Positions 7,886 through 16,705 of a DNA stretch of 42,162 nucleotides are shown here, piece after piece (position 1 is the first letter of the stretch; each line of letters starts with the position of its first letter). This stretch comes from Nanobdellota archaeon (lineage in GTDB: Archaea; Nanobdellota; Nanobdellia; SCGC-AAA011-G17; UBA489). The position numbers were made by a program, and so were the translations under genes. The notes beneath the pieces are model-generated. The model was not told the origin of the DNA and made no database searches. It was given only the letters and a program-made list of their open reading frames with translations. The stretch spans positions 1 through 42,162 of the forward strand of contig JAUYMN010000001.1 in NCBI GenBank assembly GCA_030699455.1, written 5' to 3'.

Positions 7886-9151
7886 ATGGAATTAAGCAGG
7901 GCTAAAGGAACAAGGGATTTTTTGCCGGAAGATAAAATAATCAGGAACGAGATAGTTGAAATTCTAAGAAAGACCTTTGAAAAATATGGGTTTAATCCTT
8001 TAGAAACACCTGTTTTGGAAAGGCTTGATATTTTAAGTTCTAAATATGCAGGGGGTGCAGAAATACTAAAAGAAACCTTCAAGCTAAAAGATCAAGGCGG
8101 AAGAGATCTAGGGCTTAGATATGATTTAACAGTTCCTTTCGCAAGAGTTATTGCCATGAATAAGGGTCTAAGAATTCCATTCAAAAGATATGCAATTGGC
8201 AGGTCTTTTAGGGATGGTCCTTTGAAGCTTGGAAGATACAGAGAATTCTGGCAATGTGATGTTGATGTAGTCGGATGCAAATCTTATGTTGCTGAAGTTG
8301 AGTTTATGGAAATGGTAAAAGATGTTTTCAAAAAAATTGGAGTTGATGTTATAATCAATATTAATGACAGAAGAATACTGGATGCTATAATTGAAAAATG
8401 TGGTGTCAACAAAGATAAGATATCCAACGTTATGCTTGTATTAGACAAGCTTGAAAAAGTTGGAGTTGAAAAAGTTAAAAAGGAATTGAGTGACAGTTTG
8501 GAAATTAGTGATGATATTTGTGATTTATTATTAAGATATAACACCTGCAATGGCAGTAACGATGACAAGATAAAATTCATTGGAGAATTCATTGGAAAAA
8601 ATGAAGGTATTGAAAATTTAAAAAAGATATTTAGCGAGATTGAAGGATTGAATTATAGTCCTGAACTTGCAAGAGGGTTATCCTATTACACCGGAACAAT
8701 ATTTGAAGTTTTTATTAAAGAATCCGAAATCAAAAGCTCAGTTGCAGCAGGAGGAAGATATGACAAGATGATTGGTGATTTTGTTGGCAATAACAATGAA
8801 TATCCGGCTGTGGGTATATCTTTTGGGCTTGACGTAATTGCAGATGCACTAAAAGAAAGAAAAGGCAGAAAGACAGTTGTTGATATTTATGTTGTCTCAG
8901 TTGGCTGTTTTGACGAAGCAAGAAAAATTGTCTCAAGATTCAGGGATGGTGGATTAAACGCTGATATAGACCTGCTTGACAGGGGAATATCAAAAAATCT
9001 TGATTATGCTTCAAAGAGCGGAATAAAGTATGTTTTATTTGTTGGAAAGAAGGAGCTGGAAGCAAAAAAAGTTAAACTGAAAAACATGGAAAGCGGTGAA
9101 GAAAAAGTAATGACTGTTAACGAATGCTTTAAATTTCTTGCAGTAAATTAA
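7886..9151 (+). CDS. hisS: Histidyl-tRNA synthetase
   Basis: RAKGTRDFLPEDKIIRNEIVEIL...LRYDLTVPFARVIAMN...ARGLSYYTGTIFEVF...SVAAGGRYDKMIG. Confidence 0.97.
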   Translation: MELSRAKGTRDFLPEDKIIRNEIVEILRKTFEKYGFNPLETPVLERLDILSSKYAGGAEILKETFKLKDQGGRDLGLRYDLTVPFARVIAMNKGLRIPFKRYAIGRSFRDGPLKLGRYREFWQCDVDVVGCKSYVAEVEFMEMVKDVFKKIGVDVIININDRRILDAIIEKCGVNKDKISNVMLVLDKLEKVGVEKVKKELSDSLEISDDICDLLLRYNTCNGSNDDKIKFIGEFIGKNEGIENLKKIFSEIEGLNYSPELARGLSYYTGTIFEVFIKESEIKSSVAAGGRYDKMIGDFVGNNNEYPAVGISFGLDVIADALKERKGRKTVVDIYVVSVGCFDEARKIVSRFRDGGLNADIDLLDRGISKNLDYASKSGIKYVLFVGKKELEAKKVKLKNMESGEEKVMTVNECFKFLAVN

Positions 9152-9873
9152 TCTCCATTAAGCAGTGTTATTTTTATTTCTGAAAATGGTTCTTCCTGTT
9201 CTATATCTATTTTTTGCTGGGTTGTAAGATGCAATAATGGAATGAAAGTCATGACCTTGTCTTCTTTTGTGTCTGTCTCCAACAAATCTGAAAAATTTAA
9301 TGTTTGTTTTTTAGTAAAAAGATAGACCACTTTTTCATATACTGATTTTATCAAGTCAGATATGTTGTAAAAATTCTTTGGCATTACTGCTTCTTCTATC
9401 AATGGTTCTTCATAAAGGCGTTTTATTCTTCTCCTTTCATCCACCTCCAGTGCTTTTTCCAATGCCTTCATTAATTCATTCAAAGTTACCTGCCTTTTCC
9501 TTGCCTGCGGAGTTTTTATCAGAAGCCTTGGGAATTCCTTCCCGTCTATTGCATATTTATAATCTTGGTCTGTGTCTTCCAATAAGAGATCTTCCTCAGG
9601 TGGATACAGAAGAGTATCAAATTCTGCAAGATGTTCATTTAGTAGTCTGTCAGATTTTATCCTAAGCAATATTGCTGATGCCAAAACCATTTTGCCCGAT
9701 ATGAAAAAGTTATGTTCCTGAAGATTTTTTATTGCGCTGATATATCTTGCTGAAAGCTTGCTAATGTCTATGTCCCATGGATTTATTTCGCCACTTTTTA
9801 TCAGCTCATAAATTATTGTCTGCCATGTTATCTCATCTTTTTTTACCAATAAATTGTATATTTTGTCTTCCAT
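9148..9873 (-). CDS. scpA: Segregation and condensation protein A (ScpA)
   Basis: INPWDIDISKLSARYISAIKNLQEHNFFISGKMVLASAILLRIKSDRLL; C-terminal winged-helix region. Confidence 0.92.
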   Translation of the reverse strand: MEDKIYNLLVKKDEITWQTIIYELIKSGEINPWDIDISKLSARYISAIKNLQEHNFFISGKMVLASAILLRIKSDRLLNEHLAEFDTLLYPPEEDLLLEDTDQDYKYAIDGKEFPRLLIKTPQARKRQVTLNELMKALEKALEVDERRRIKRLYEEPLIEEAVMPKNFYNISDLIKSVYEKVVYLFTKKQTLNFSDLLETDTKEDKVMTFIPLLHLTTQQKIDIEQEEPFSEIKITLLNGD

Positions 9874-9964
9874 TGCTGTTTATAAACAAATTAACCCCTT
9901 TATAATCCTTTCTTAGCCCTTATAGCACCAAATTTCATGTTACTATTATAAAATGGTTACAATA

Positions 9965-9980
9965 GAAAGATTTATATATG
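9965..9980 (+). promoter_or_regulatory. Archaeal BRE/TATA promoter (GAAAGATTTATATATG)
   Basis: Consensus-like BRE+TATA; ~25 nt spacing predicts a start near 9998. Confidence 0.6.
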
Positions 9981-9997
9981 AGATTTGAACTGTATTA

Positions 9998-10085
9998 TCT
10001 ATCACCTCTTTTTCCCAGGAAGAAACTTTCGGGTTTCTTCCCCGGGTTTGCTTCGCAACAGATAGAATTATGCTTTTTTGTTTTT
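9998..10085 (+). ncRNA. Candidate structured small RNA (three-way junction) with U-rich 3' end
   Basis: Closing stem TCTATC(9998-10003)/GATAGA(10061-10066); long hairpin CCC-A-GGAAGAAACT[TTCG]GGTTTCTTCC-CC-GGG; small hairpin TTGC-TTC-GCAA; T-rich run GCTTTTTTGTTTTT; promoter correctly spaced upstream. Confidence 0.5.
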
Positions 10086-10967
10086 ATTCAACTTCTTGAC
10101 TGCTTCATCTGAATTGAATAATCTTCTTGTCAGACTAGAAATAGTATCCATACTGAAGGTTGTTCCAATGTGCGGATGACCGTTATTATAAACATAAGGC
10201 TCTTCCTTGTTATCAGTAATTTGTGGTTTTGAAACAGGATTTTTCATGGTTAATTTCCTAAAGAGATCTTCATTTTTCTCATCTTCTGTCGGCAATTTAA
10301 TTTCAGCATCCACTTTGGGTATATGCTGTATTTGTGAATGTTCCTGTCTTATTTTTTCTATTTCCTCATGTGATTCTTGTGCTTTTCTTATTAATTCATC
10401 TGTATCCGTATTTATTTGTGACCTTGGGTTTGATAATTTCAGCAGAATTTCCGAATGGTCTTCAGGCTGCACTTCTTCGGCCTTATTTTCCTGCACATAT
10501 TTTTTTGTCAGTTCAGACAAAGGTATTCCTGAAATTTCCCCTATGTCTTTTAATATTTCATCAGCTGTTGATTTCTCCTGTTCCGTTTCAGCTATTTTTT
10601 GCAACTCGGATAAATCCCTGTTTTCTATGGGATTATTTTTATGCGTTGATTTTTCCAATAAGTCTATCTTTGAACTGTAAACATCTTCAAAAGAATTAGA
10701 TCCGCCTGTAATTTTTGGTTCTTCAGGCTGCACTTCTGAATGCTCTGGCGTTATTGGCTCTTCCATATATTCTTCAGCATACTCATACATTCCTTCTTCA
10801 ACATCGCTTTTATCTACAGGATTTCCATCCTCATCAATGTACTCAACATCAGATAATAATTCTTTAGAATCACTTCCAGAAAAATCTTCTTCTGAAACAT
10901 CGCTTTTATCACCTTCGTTCATCATTTGACCATATTTTTTTTGTTTTAAATATGTTATGGTAACCAA
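10068..10967 (-). CDS. Acidic low-complexity protein of unknown function (probably begins at the internal MMNEGDKSD)
   Basis: Long uninterrupted ORF; D/E/S-rich with repeated peptides DKSDVxE and EVQPE(E/D). Confidence 0.6.
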   Translation of the reverse strand: MVTITYLKQKKYGQMMNEGDKSDVSEEDFSGSDSKELLSDVEYIDEDGNPVDKSDVEEGMYEYAEEYMEEPITPEHSEVQPEEPKITGGSNSFEDVYSSKIDLLEKSTHKNNPIENRDLSELQKIAETEQEKSTADEILKDIGEISGIPLSELTKKYVQENKAEEVQPEDHSEILLKLSNPRSQINTDTDELIRKAQESHEEIEKIRQEHSQIQHIPKVDAEIKLPTEDEKNEDLFRKLTMKNPVSKPQITDNKEEPYVYNNGHPHIGTTFSMDTISSLTRRLFNSDEAVKKLNKNKKA

Positions 10968-10988
10968 TGAGTCTCATTCCAACAGTTA

Positions 10989-11186
10989 TTATGGAACTGG
11001 TTCTTTCTTCTGAAATTCAGTATACCCGCTTTTTCCACATGTTTTTCTATTTTTATGTACTGCCATGAATACTCCCGCACCTTCTTTTGGAGAAAATGGA
11101 TTCTTCCTTATTAGTTTGCCATCCTTTACCTCATACATCTTCCATCTCTGTGAGGGTTTCTTGTTTTTTACCTTTTTTTTCGCCAT
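10989..11186 (-). CDS. rps27ae: Ribosomal protein eS31 (S27ae), zinc-ribbon-degenerate
   Basis: KKPSQRWKMYEVKDGKLIRKNPFSPKEGAGVFMAVHKNRKTCGKSGYTEFQKKE. Confidence 0.93.
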   Translation of the reverse strand: MAKKKVKNKKPSQRWKMYEVKDGKLIRKNPFSPKEGAGVFMAVHKNRKTCGKSGYTEFQKKEPVP

Positions 11187-11545
11187 TATTCTTCCGATTT
11201 TCCAGCTTCCTGTGGTTTTTCCTCTTTCACTTTTTCAGCCTTTTTTTCTGCATGCTGTTTTTTTAAATCTTCCAGTCTTGCTTTCTTTTTGTTTATCTTT
11301 TCTATCTCATCTTTTGACTTTTCATCTTCATATATATGTGCTGTTATTTCTGCTGTAAAATTTCCAAAATTATTTTTTATTTTTTTTACTGAAATTAATT
11401 TTACATCTACCTTTGTCTTTTCCGAAACTTCCTTTAACATTTCCTGAGTGCTGGGTGTCGGTTTTTTAGAATGATCTATTTCCAGCTTTATTTCCTTTCT
11501 TTTTAACAGTGGATGCATTTGTTCTGATTTTATTTTGGATGTCAT
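11186..11545 (-). CDS. rps24e: Ribosomal protein eS24
   Basis: NPLLKRKE-like start (HPLLKRKEIKLEIDHSKKPTPS), KKIKNNFGNFTAEITAHIYEDEKS. Confidence 0.92.
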   Translation of the reverse strand: MTSKIKSEQMHPLLKRKEIKLEIDHSKKPTPSTQEMLKEVSEKTKVDVKLISVKKIKNNFGNFTAEITAHIYEDEKSKDEIEKINKKKARLEDLKKQHAEKKAEKVKEEKPQEAGKSEE

Positions 11546-11724
11546 TTTGTTTTGATTGCATATTCTCCTTTTATTTTTAATCCAACTTTTTCTGCTATTT
11601 CTGATTTTTCAGAATTGCTGACATATATTCTGCCTTTCCATGTTTCTGTAAACTGGTTTCCTTTGCATATGGGGCATGTTGTTCCCTCAACAAATATCTT
11701 GCATAATTTGCATACTTTTTTCAT
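11542..11724 (-). CDS. spt4: Transcription elongation factor Spt4 / RNA polymerase subunit E''
   Basis: KVCKLCKIFVEGTTCPICKGNQFTETWKGRIYVSNSEKSEIAEKVGLKIKGEYAIK. Confidence 0.95.
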   Translation of the reverse strand: MKKVCKLCKIFVEGTTCPICKGNQFTETWKGRIYVSNSEKSEIAEKVGLKIKGEYAIKTK

Positions 11725-12290
11725 TTTTTGGCTTCTTTTGTAGTTTTCTTATCTTTTGTTAATTCTTCTTTTATCCATTTTAAGGCGCCCAATCTATGCT
11801 GGCGCATTGTCAGTCCAATTTTTGGATTGTTCATATCCTTATATGATGCTGCAACTATCTTTGCTCTGCAAATTTCTCCAGGTTTTAATATTTTCTTTGT
11901 TTCTTTTCCAGTCAGAACATTTGTTTTTGAAAAGGATACAAAATCATCCATTGTCTGTGAAATATGTATCATGCCATCAATTGGCCCTAAAATCATGAAC
12001 GCTCCGAATTCGCTTATTTCTGATATCCTTCCCACTACTGTTTCATTTATTTCTGGCTTGAATGTAATTGCCCTAAATAAAGTATCATAATAAGCTGCTC
12101 CATCACCTGGAATAATTATTCCTTCTCCAACACTCAAGACCTCTGTAACTCCCATCACAATGCCCAAGTCCTTTGAGACAAAATTTTCAAATTCATTATT
12201 CAGACTTCTTAGTATGGATGTTTTTGTGTCGCTCCCAAACTCTGATGGGGGGACCCTCACATGACTCCTAACTTCCAATTCATAGAACAT
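11721..12290 (-). CDS. rpo7: RNA polymerase subunit Rpo7 (RpoE')
   Basis: VRVPPSEFG...VGEGIIIPGDGAAYYDTLFRAITFKPEINETVVGRISEISEFGAFMILGPIDGMIHISQ (S1 domain). Confidence 0.95.
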   Translation of the reverse strand: MFYELEVRSHVRVPPSEFGSDTKTSILRSLNNEFENFVSKDLGIVMGVTEVLSVGEGIIIPGDGAAYYDTLFRAITFKPEINETVVGRISEISEFGAFMILGPIDGMIHISQTMDDFVSFSKTNVLTGKETKKILKPGEICRAKIVAASYKDMNNPKIGLTMRQHRLGALKWIKEELTKDKKTTKEAKK

Positions 12291-12305
12291 TTTTTCTGAA
12301 ACGCC

Positions 12306-12671
12306 TTAATTCACCATTTTAAGGTATCTTTTCTGCCTTATTGTAATTAGCCTTGCCTTCCTCTTTTTAAGCTTTTCTTTTAAAGCTTTGTCCTGCGTTG
12401 CTATTATGTCATTTGGATTTGATTCTGCATGGGATATTAATAAAGAATCAACATTTTTATCCTGGCTTGTCTTTATTTCAACAGCTCCAAGGTTTTTTAA
12501 AATTGCCAATGCAAGTTTTTCCAGAGGCTTATTTTTCAGCTCTTCCCTTGATTTATCAACATAATATATTGAGAATGGCTCATCCAAAAGATTTGATAAT
12601 TCAGATTTTAAATCTATCTTAAAAGACAGAGCTGTCAGTATAAATGAAGTGTCTAATACTATTTTTTTCAT
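12306..12671 (-). CDS. PIN-domain protein (archaeal Fcf1/Utp24-like)
   Basis: KKIVLDTSFILTAL...NPNDIIATQDKALKEKLKKRKARLITIRQKRYL. Confidence 0.8.
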   Translation of the reverse strand: MKKIVLDTSFILTALSFKIDLKSELSNLLDEPFSIYYVDKSREELKNKPLEKLALAILKNLGAVEIKTSQDKNVDSLLISHAESNPNDIIATQDKALKEKLKKRKARLITIRQKRYLKMVN

Positions 12672-12721
12672 GGTTAACCATATGAAATAATATTTAAATA
12701 GATGGTGGTAAGCTTCTTTGT

Positions 12722-13006
12722 ATGAAAGAGATAACTGATGAAAAGTTAGATAAGTATTTTTCTATAACCGACAGGGCATTGATTAAGGCTAAAAATGCAG
12801 ATGAAAATTTAATCTTAGATGGTGCCAGAAAAGATTTTTTGGACATGGTTGAAAGATATGTATCTGACGCTAAACATTTTAGAAATAATGGAGATTACGT
12901 TAATGCTTTTGCAGCTGTAAGCTATGCACATGGCTGGCTGGATGCCGGTGCCAGAATTGGTCTATGGGATGTAAAAGATTCTGAGTTGTTTACCGTTGAT
13001 GATTAA
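12722..13006 (+). CDS. DUF357 family protein
   Basis: FLDMVERYVSDAKHFRNNGDYVNAFAAVSYAHGWLDAGARIGLW. Confidence 0.88.
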   Translation: MKEITDEKLDKYFSITDRALIKAKNADENLILDGARKDFLDMVERYVSDAKHFRNNGDYVNAFAAVSYAHGWLDAGARIGLWDVKDSELFTVDD

Positions 13007-13043
13007 GAAAAGTTATATAAATAAATAAGATAGTTTCTGTAGC

Positions 13044-13736
13044 ATGAATGTTGAGGTGTTAAGCATTGGTGGCAGTCTTATTTTTAGAAATGGAAAAGTA
13101 CGAGTGGATTACATAAGAAAACTAAAAAAATTAATAGATTCTTATTCTGACAGGAAATTTGTTATTGTTGTTGGAGGCGGTAGTATTGCAAGGGTATACA
13201 TTAATGCATTGGAGAAATTTAGGCTGAGTGATGAATTTAAGGGCCATATTGGAATTGCAATTACTAGAGTGAATGCAAGAATGGTTGCAAACATTTTTGG
13301 CAAGCATGCTAATGCCAATAATCTGCCAAAATCAATTAAAGATATCAGAGGTTTGCTACTGAAACACAAGATTGTTATTTGTGGTGCACTAAGATATGAA
13401 AAAGATGTAACTACCGACAGCACTGCAGCAAAGATTGCATTGGGGCTAAAAGCAGAGTTCATAAATGTGACCAATGTCAAGGGATTATACAGCAGGGATC
13501 CAAGGAAGTATGCCTTTGCAAAATTTATTTCCCATATTAATTATGATGATTTTAGCAGAATTGCTAGTAAAATGAATTACAGACCAGGACAGCATTTTGT
13601 CCTTGATCAACACGCTGCAAAAATAATAAGAGATCATAAGATTCCTACTTATATCTTAGGATCAAGCCTTGGTAATTTGAAGAAGTTTTTGGATGGATAT
13701 AATTTTGTAGGCACAAGAATTTCTCAAGATTTATAA
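13044..13736 (+). CDS. pyrH: Archaeal-type UMP kinase
   Basis: VLSIGGSLIF...KFVIVVGGGSIARVYI...CGALRYEKDVTTDSTAAKIALGLKAEFINVTNVKGLYSRDPRKY. Confidence 0.92.
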   Translation: MNVEVLSIGGSLIFRNGKVRVDYIRKLKKLIDSYSDRKFVIVVGGGSIARVYINALEKFRLSDEFKGHIGIAITRVNARMVANIFGKHANANNLPKSIKDIRGLLLKHKIVICGALRYEKDVTTDSTAAKIALGLKAEFINVTNVKGLYSRDPRKYAFAKFISHINYDDFSRIASKMNYRPGQHFVLDQHAAKIIRDHKIPTYILGSSLGNLKKFLDGYNFVGTRISQDL

Positions 13737-13760
13737 GCATAAGATTTTAGCTATTAAGTA

Positions 13761-14246
13761 ATGAAAGTAATAGCAGTTACCGGAAGTGCTGGAGCTGGCA
13801 AGACAGTCTATGCCAAAAGATTAGCCAAGGACAATGGTTATTTATATTTTAATGTTGGAAAGTTTATTAAAAAATATAAAGTTTATGACTATTATGACAG
13901 AAAATTTGATACTTATGCTGTTGACATAAGAGAACTTGTTAATGTTTTGAGTGATGTTGTATATGGATTAAAGAAAGAAGGTTGGAAAGGTGTAGTTTTG
14001 GATGGTCATTTAAGCCATTATCTTAGCAATAAAATTATAGATTATGTGATAGTTATAAGATGTGATATTAAAACATTAAGGCAAAGACTAATTAAAAGAA
14101 AATATTCTAAGAAAAAAATAGAAGAAAATGTTGAGGCTGAGATAATGGAAACCTGCCTGATTGAATCTGAAGAATTAGGGCATAAGGTTAAAGTTGTTGA
14201 AGGAAAAGGATTAAATAAATCAACAAGAAGGCAAAAAAATGATTGA
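13761..14246 (+). CDS. Adenylate kinase AK6/Fap7-like NTPase
   Basis: VIAVTGSAGAGKTVYAKRLAKDNGYLYFNVGKFIKK...VVLDGHLSHYL...LRQRLIKRKYSKKKIEENVEAE. Confidence 0.9.
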   Translation: MKVIAVTGSAGAGKTVYAKRLAKDNGYLYFNVGKFIKKYKVYDYYDRKFDTYAVDIRELVNVLSDVVYGLKKEGWKGVVLDGHLSHYLSNKIIDYVIVIRCDIKTLRQRLIKRKYSKKKIEENVEAEIMETCLIESEELGHKVKVVEGKGLNKSTRRQKND

Positions 14247-14757
14247 TATTGTAAGATGCGTTATTGATGGCAAAATAAAAGCACACGGCATAGAACTGGG
14301 ATTTTCTAGCACCCTTAGCAAAAAAGAAATTAATATCAAAGAGGGAAATACTGAAGACAAGAACAGGAATTACTTTTCTGATAAATCTGTTGATATAGTA
14401 ATGAATCCAGAAATAAAAACTGACAGAGATAAAATTCATTATAGAAAATCCGGGATGAATCAGGTTTTTGCAAAATTAGCCAAAGAAAAAGATATTGCTG
14501 TTGGTTTTGGATTTAGTTTTATCTTGAATGCCGACAGCATAAAACGCTCCGAGATACTGGGCAAAATGAGGCAGAATGTAAGAATATGCAGAAAAGCTAA
14601 ATGCAAGATGATTGTTTGTTCCTATGCCAATGATTACAGAGAAATGAGGGGAGCCAAAGATTTATTGTCATTTGCAAGAATAATAGGGATGACTCCTGGT
14701 GAGGCTAAAAAAGCATTAGAATGGAAAAGAGATAAAAAGAAGATTAGATTTGTTTAA
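14239..14757 (+). CDS. rnp3: RNase P protein component 3 (Rpp30)
   Basis: DIVMNPEIKTDRDKIHYRKSGMNQVFAKLAKEKDIAVGFGFSFIL...MRQNVRICRKAKCKMIVCSYA. Confidence 0.9.
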   Translation: MIDIVRCVIDGKIKAHGIELGFSSTLSKKEINIKEGNTEDKNRNYFSDKSVDIVMNPEIKTDRDKIHYRKSGMNQVFAKLAKEKDIAVGFGFSFILNADSIKRSEILGKMRQNVRICRKAKCKMIVCSYANDYREMRGAKDLLSFARIIGMTPGEAKKALEWKRDKKKIRFV

Positions 14758-14845
14758 CCGCATAAAGTCAGCAATTTGAATCCATATTACTAAAAAAATC
14801 AGGTAAAATTCTTTAGGGAAATATTTATAAATTACCTGCATACAT

Positions 14846-15268
14846 TTGAGGTTGTACAAGAAAAGGAAGAAATGTTTATCTTCTTGCGGGTCTGGTATGA
14901 CTATGCGAAAAAAGGCAAAATTAAAGGTTTTAACGCCTGTTTTGAGAGAAAAGAAAAGATATCTTGTGTATAGTGTGGACTATTTTGGAAACAAGTCAGC
15001 AGGATATGAATTAACCAAAAAATATGTAAATAAGGCTATTTTTGGGTTTATAGGGGATTTAGGGTATGGTAAGGCAGGAGTAATGTTTATTAAAGGCGAC
15101 GGCAAAAAAGGCATAATGAAGGTTCAAAGGGGTTATGTTGATCACATTCGAACTAGTTTAATGGCAGTAAGGGAAATAGAAAACAAAGATGTGGCAATAA
15201 GATGCCTTGGTCTTTCCGGAAGTGTCAAGAAAGCTGAAGAGATATATAATAATATTGGAGGGAGATAA
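14846..15268 (+). CDS. rnp2: RNase P protein component 2 (Pop5/Rpp14); true start probably a downstream ATG near 14897
   Basis: LKVLTPVLREKKRYLVYSVDYFG...MKVQRGYVDHIRTSLMAVREI...IRCLGLSGSVKKAEEIY. Confidence 0.85.
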   Translation: MRLYKKRKKCLSSCGSGMTMRKKAKLKVLTPVLREKKRYLVYSVDYFGNKSAGYELTKKYVNKAIFGFIGDLGYGKAGVMFIKGDGKKGIMKVQRGYVDHIRTSLMAVREIENKDVAIRCLGLSGSVKKAEEIYNNIGGR

Positions 15269-15991
15269 ATGCAAGCTGATGAAATGAGCCACCAAGCAAT
15301 GGGATATGACCGAGCTAGCACTGTGTTCAGTCCTGATGGTAGACTTTTGCAGGTGGAATATGCAAGAAAAGCGATAAAGTCAGGTTCAACTGCTGTTGGA
15401 GTTGTTTGTAAGGAAGGAGTTTTAATCCTTGCTGACAAGAAGGTATTTGAAAAATTAATTGTTGGAAGTTCTGTTGAAAAGATTTTCCAGATTGATGAAC
15501 ATATTGGAGCAAGTGTTTCTGGTATTTTAAGTGATGGTAGGATTCTTATTGAGCGTGCACAGGTTTCTGCGCAGCAACATAGGGTTACTTACAGCACACC
15601 AATACACACTGAAACATTAGTGAAAGACATATGTAATACAAAACAAATGTACACTCAGGTGGGTGGTGCAAGACCTTTCGGAGTCAGCATCATGTTTATG
15701 GGTGCAGGTAGCAATACAAATCACTTATTTGTAACTGACCCTACAGGAACTTTCTTTGAATACAAAGCAACAGCTGTTGGAGAAAAAGAAGATGCTGTGA
15801 AAGAAATATTATCAAAAGAATACAAGGAAAATATGACCTTAGATCAGGGCCTTAAGTTAGCTATGAGCGCCTTGAAAAAATCTCTTGGCGATGGTTTTAA
15901 TATCGACAGGATTGATGGGGCATATATTAGTTCTTCTGATAGAACATTTAAAAGATATACAAAGGAAGAGCTGACCAGGGCAGCTAAATAA
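15269..15991 (+). CDS. psmA: Proteasome subunit alpha
   Basis: MGYDRASTVFSPDGRLLQVEYARKAIKSGSTAVGVVCKEGVLILADKK...TQVGGARPFGVSIMFMG. Confidence 0.97.
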   Translation: MQADEMSHQAMGYDRASTVFSPDGRLLQVEYARKAIKSGSTAVGVVCKEGVLILADKKVFEKLIVGSSVEKIFQIDEHIGASVSGILSDGRILIERAQVSAQQHRVTYSTPIHTETLVKDICNTKQMYTQVGGARPFGVSIMFMGAGSNTNHLFVTDPTGTFFEYKATAVGEKEDAVKEILSKEYKENMTLDQGLKLAMSALKKSLGDGFNIDRIDGAYISSSDRTFKRYTKEELTRAAK

Positions 15992-15992
15992 A

Positions 15993-16694
15993 ATGGTTGA
16001 TGTTGATAGTGCAGTAATTGCAAGATTAAAGAAATTTGGAAAAAGTTTTGAGATACTTGTAGACTGTGATAATGCATTGGAATTCAGAAACGGCAGGAAT
16101 ATTCCATTAAGTGAGATTCTTGCAACATTTCAGGTTTATCATGATGTCAAAAAAGGAGAGAAGATTAGTGAAGCAGATCTTCTGGCTGCATTTAATACAG
16201 ACGATGTTAATAAAGTCATAACTCTTATTCTGAAAAAGGGAGAAATTCAGTTAACTTCCAAGCATAGAGAAGAGGAAAGAGAAGTAAAGAAAAAAAAGCT
16301 TATCAATATAATTCACAGCAATGCTGTTGACAGCAAAACTGGTTATCCCCACCCTGCAGAAAGGATTGCAAATGCCTTGGGTGAATCTAAATTTAAATTG
16401 GATGACTATAAGTCTGCTGAATCACAAGTAGATGATGCCTTGTCGGCTTTGAGAACAATAATACCAATTAAGTTTGAAAAGAAGGAAATTGAAATAAAAG
16501 TTCCTGCACAGTTTGCTGGACAAGCCAAGAGTATTGCTCACAAACATAAACTACTGAAAGAAGAATGGCTTAATGATGGATCCTATTATTCTGTTGTTGA
16601 GATTCCTTCAGGGGTAATGGATGAATTTTTTGATCAGTTGAACAAAATATCTCGTGGACAAGTTGAGAGCAAAATATTAAGGATAATTGAATAA
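15993..16694 (+). CDS. Ribosome maturation protein SBDS/Sdo1
   Basis: FEILVDCDNALEFRNGR...GEIQLTSKHREEEREVKKKKLINIIHSNAVDSKTGYPHPAERIANAL. Confidence 0.96.
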   Translation: MVDVDSAVIARLKKFGKSFEILVDCDNALEFRNGRNIPLSEILATFQVYHDVKKGEKISEADLLAAFNTDDVNKVITLILKKGEIQLTSKHREEEREVKKKKLINIIHSNAVDSKTGYPHPAERIANALGESKFKLDDYKSAESQVDDALSALRTIIPIKFEKKEIEIKVPAQFAGQAKSIAHKHKLLKEEWLNDGSYYSVVEIPSGVMDEFFDQLNKISRGQVESKILRIIE

Positions 16695-16705
16695 AGGAGT
16701 TTAAA

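Noticed and set aside
10207-10680. 157-aa and 121-aa ORFs antisense to the acidic protein
   Set aside because: Ser/Phe/Cys-rich shadow of an acidic coding sequence.
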